A stretch of 11,147 nucleotides of DNA from SYIM01 sp044359405. GTDB taxonomy: Bacteria; Pseudomonadota; Gammaproteobacteria; Burkholderiales; Burkholderiaceae_E. A model generated the notes under the pieces. The model was given only the letters and a program-made list of their open reading frames with translations, did not search any database and was not told the DNA's origin. The stretch lies in assembly GCA_044359405.1 (NCBI GenBank), contig JBIKMC010000100.1, positions 1-11,147 on the forward strand, given 5' to 3'. How positions within the stretch are numbered: position 1 is the stretch's first letter; each line of letters begins with the position of its first letter. The position numbers and the translations under genes were made by a program. Shown piece after piece: positions 10,448 to 11,147 of this stretch.

Positions 10448-11147
10448 ATGAAACTGACCTCTGCCCTGCTGAGCGCAATGCTGATCGCGGCGACACCCGC
10501 TTTCGCCCAGACTGAAATCAAGTTTGGGCATGTCGGTGAACCGGGCTCTCTTTACCAGACCGTCAGTGAAGAATTCGCGCGGCGCGCGAATGCCAAGATG
10601 GGCAACAAGGCCAAGGTGGTCATCTTTGGTTCGAGCCAGCTGGGCGGTGACAAAGAGATGCTCCAGAAACTACGCCTCGGCACCCTCGATATCTCGCTGC
10701 CGTCAACCATCATGTCGTCTGAGGTCGATCTCATCGGCATGTTCGAGTTGCCGTATATCGTGAAGGACCGAGCCCACCTCGCTCGCATCGAAAAAGAGAT
10801 TTTCTGGCCTGAAATCGCCCCGCAGATCGAAAAAAAGGGGCTCAAGGTTTTGGCGCTCTGGGAGAACGGCTACCGGCATCTAACCAATAGCAAGCGGCCT
10901 ATCGTGGTCCCCGATGATCTCAAAGGCATCAAGCTGCGAGTGCCCGAAGGCAAATGGCGCATCAAGATGTTCCAGGCGTATGGGGCCAGTCCCAGCCCCA
11001 TGAAGTTTTCTGAACTGTTCACCGCGTTACAGACAGGTGTCATGGACGGTCAAGAGAACCCGTTCACTCAGATCTATTCATCCAAGCTGCATGAGGTGCA
11101 AAAGCATCTGTCGCTATCGGGACACGTGTACAGCCCCGCGTTCATTA
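10448..11147 (+). CDS. dctP: Second TRAP transporter solute-binding protein, DctP family (3' end outside window)
   Basis: 233 residues are visible; the usual length is about 325-340, so roughly the last 100 lie beyond the edge. Seen: a signal peptide with cleavage after AFA (20); FGHVGEPGS (26-34); GSSQLGGDKEML (61-72), the family's conserved loop; LKGIKLRVPE (158-167) with the carboxylate-binding R164; and ALQTGVMDGQENP (193-205). This QENP form is the classic signature of the C4-dicarboxylate/sialate-type DctP group, clearly different from the PETYEAL form of the binding protein at 7966, so the two are not a recent duplication and probably bind different acids. It has its own promoter region and diverges from the hydrolase. 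Its DctQ and DctM partners are expected just to the right; otherwise it is an orphan receptor sharing the permease at 6059-7911. Confidence 0.93.
   Translation, partial: MKLTSALLSAMLIAATPAFAQTEIKFGHVGEPGSLYQTVSEEFARRANAKMGNKAKVVIFGSSQLGGDKEMLQKLRLGTLDISLPSTIMSSEVDLIGMFELPYIVKDRAHLARIEKEIFWPEIAPQIEKKGLKVLALWENGYRHLTNSKRPIVVPDDLKGIKLRVPEGKWRIKMFQAYGASPSPMKFSELFTALQTGVMDGQENPFTQIYSSKLHEVQKHLSLSGHVYSPAFI

Overview
The window looks like chromosomal DNA from a high-GC Gram-negative proteobacterium, most likely a betaproteobacterium of the Burkholderiales (Alcaligenaceae- or Comamonadaceae-like). I infer this from gene content and style: several TRAP-transporter subunits, a CaiB-type CoA-transferase next to an acyl-CoA dehydrogenase, Sec signal peptides, and tight ATGA gene overlaps. 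No rRNA, tRNA, insertion sequence, integrase, CRISPR array or phage gene was seen.

Layout. (1) Bases 1-842, minus strand: the N-terminal 280 residues of a secreted or anchored protein with a Pro-Thr linker encoded by a pure hexanucleotide repeat, then the start of a TIM-barrel domain resembling clan GH-A glycoside hydrolases; it runs off the left edge. (2) 843-1068: divergent intergenic region. (3) 1069-3624, plus: a complete P-type cation ATPase of the PEEFP-motif group. (4) 3660-8982, plus: a compact five-gene run of acyl-CoA dehydrogenase, class III CoA-transferase, TRAP small permease (DctQ), TRAP large permease (DctM) and TRAP solute-binding protein (DctP). (5) 8998-10194, minus: a cytoplasmic alpha/beta hydrolase convergent with the operon; a 12-bp perfect inverted repeat sits on the junction. 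(6) 10195-10447: a divergent regulatory region with ~39-bp tandem repeats, a small inverted repeat and a good sigma-70 promoter candidate. (7) 10448-11147, plus: a second TRAP solute-binding protein of a different DctP subgroup, cut by the right edge.

How the genes may work together (inference). The TRAP system 6059-8982 would import an organic acid using an ion gradient. The CoA-transferase would activate it by moving CoA from a donor thioester, and the acyl-CoA dehydrogenase would desaturate the resulting acyl-CoA. The alpha/beta hydrolase and the second binding protein extend this into a region for carboxylic-acid scavenging. The substrate cannot be read from the sequence. The P-type ATPase and the glycosidase-like protein appear unrelated, though the ATPase ends only 35 bp before the dehydrogenase and could be co-transcribed with it.

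I see no obviously new defence or mobile system. The best leads are the dehydrogenase lacking the usual C-terminal catalytic glutamate but carrying one at the isovaleryl-CoA-dehydrogenase position, the uncharacterised catabolic TRAP/CoA-transferase module with two distinct binding proteins, the structured 10245-10370 control region, and the length-variable-looking Pro-Thr linker.
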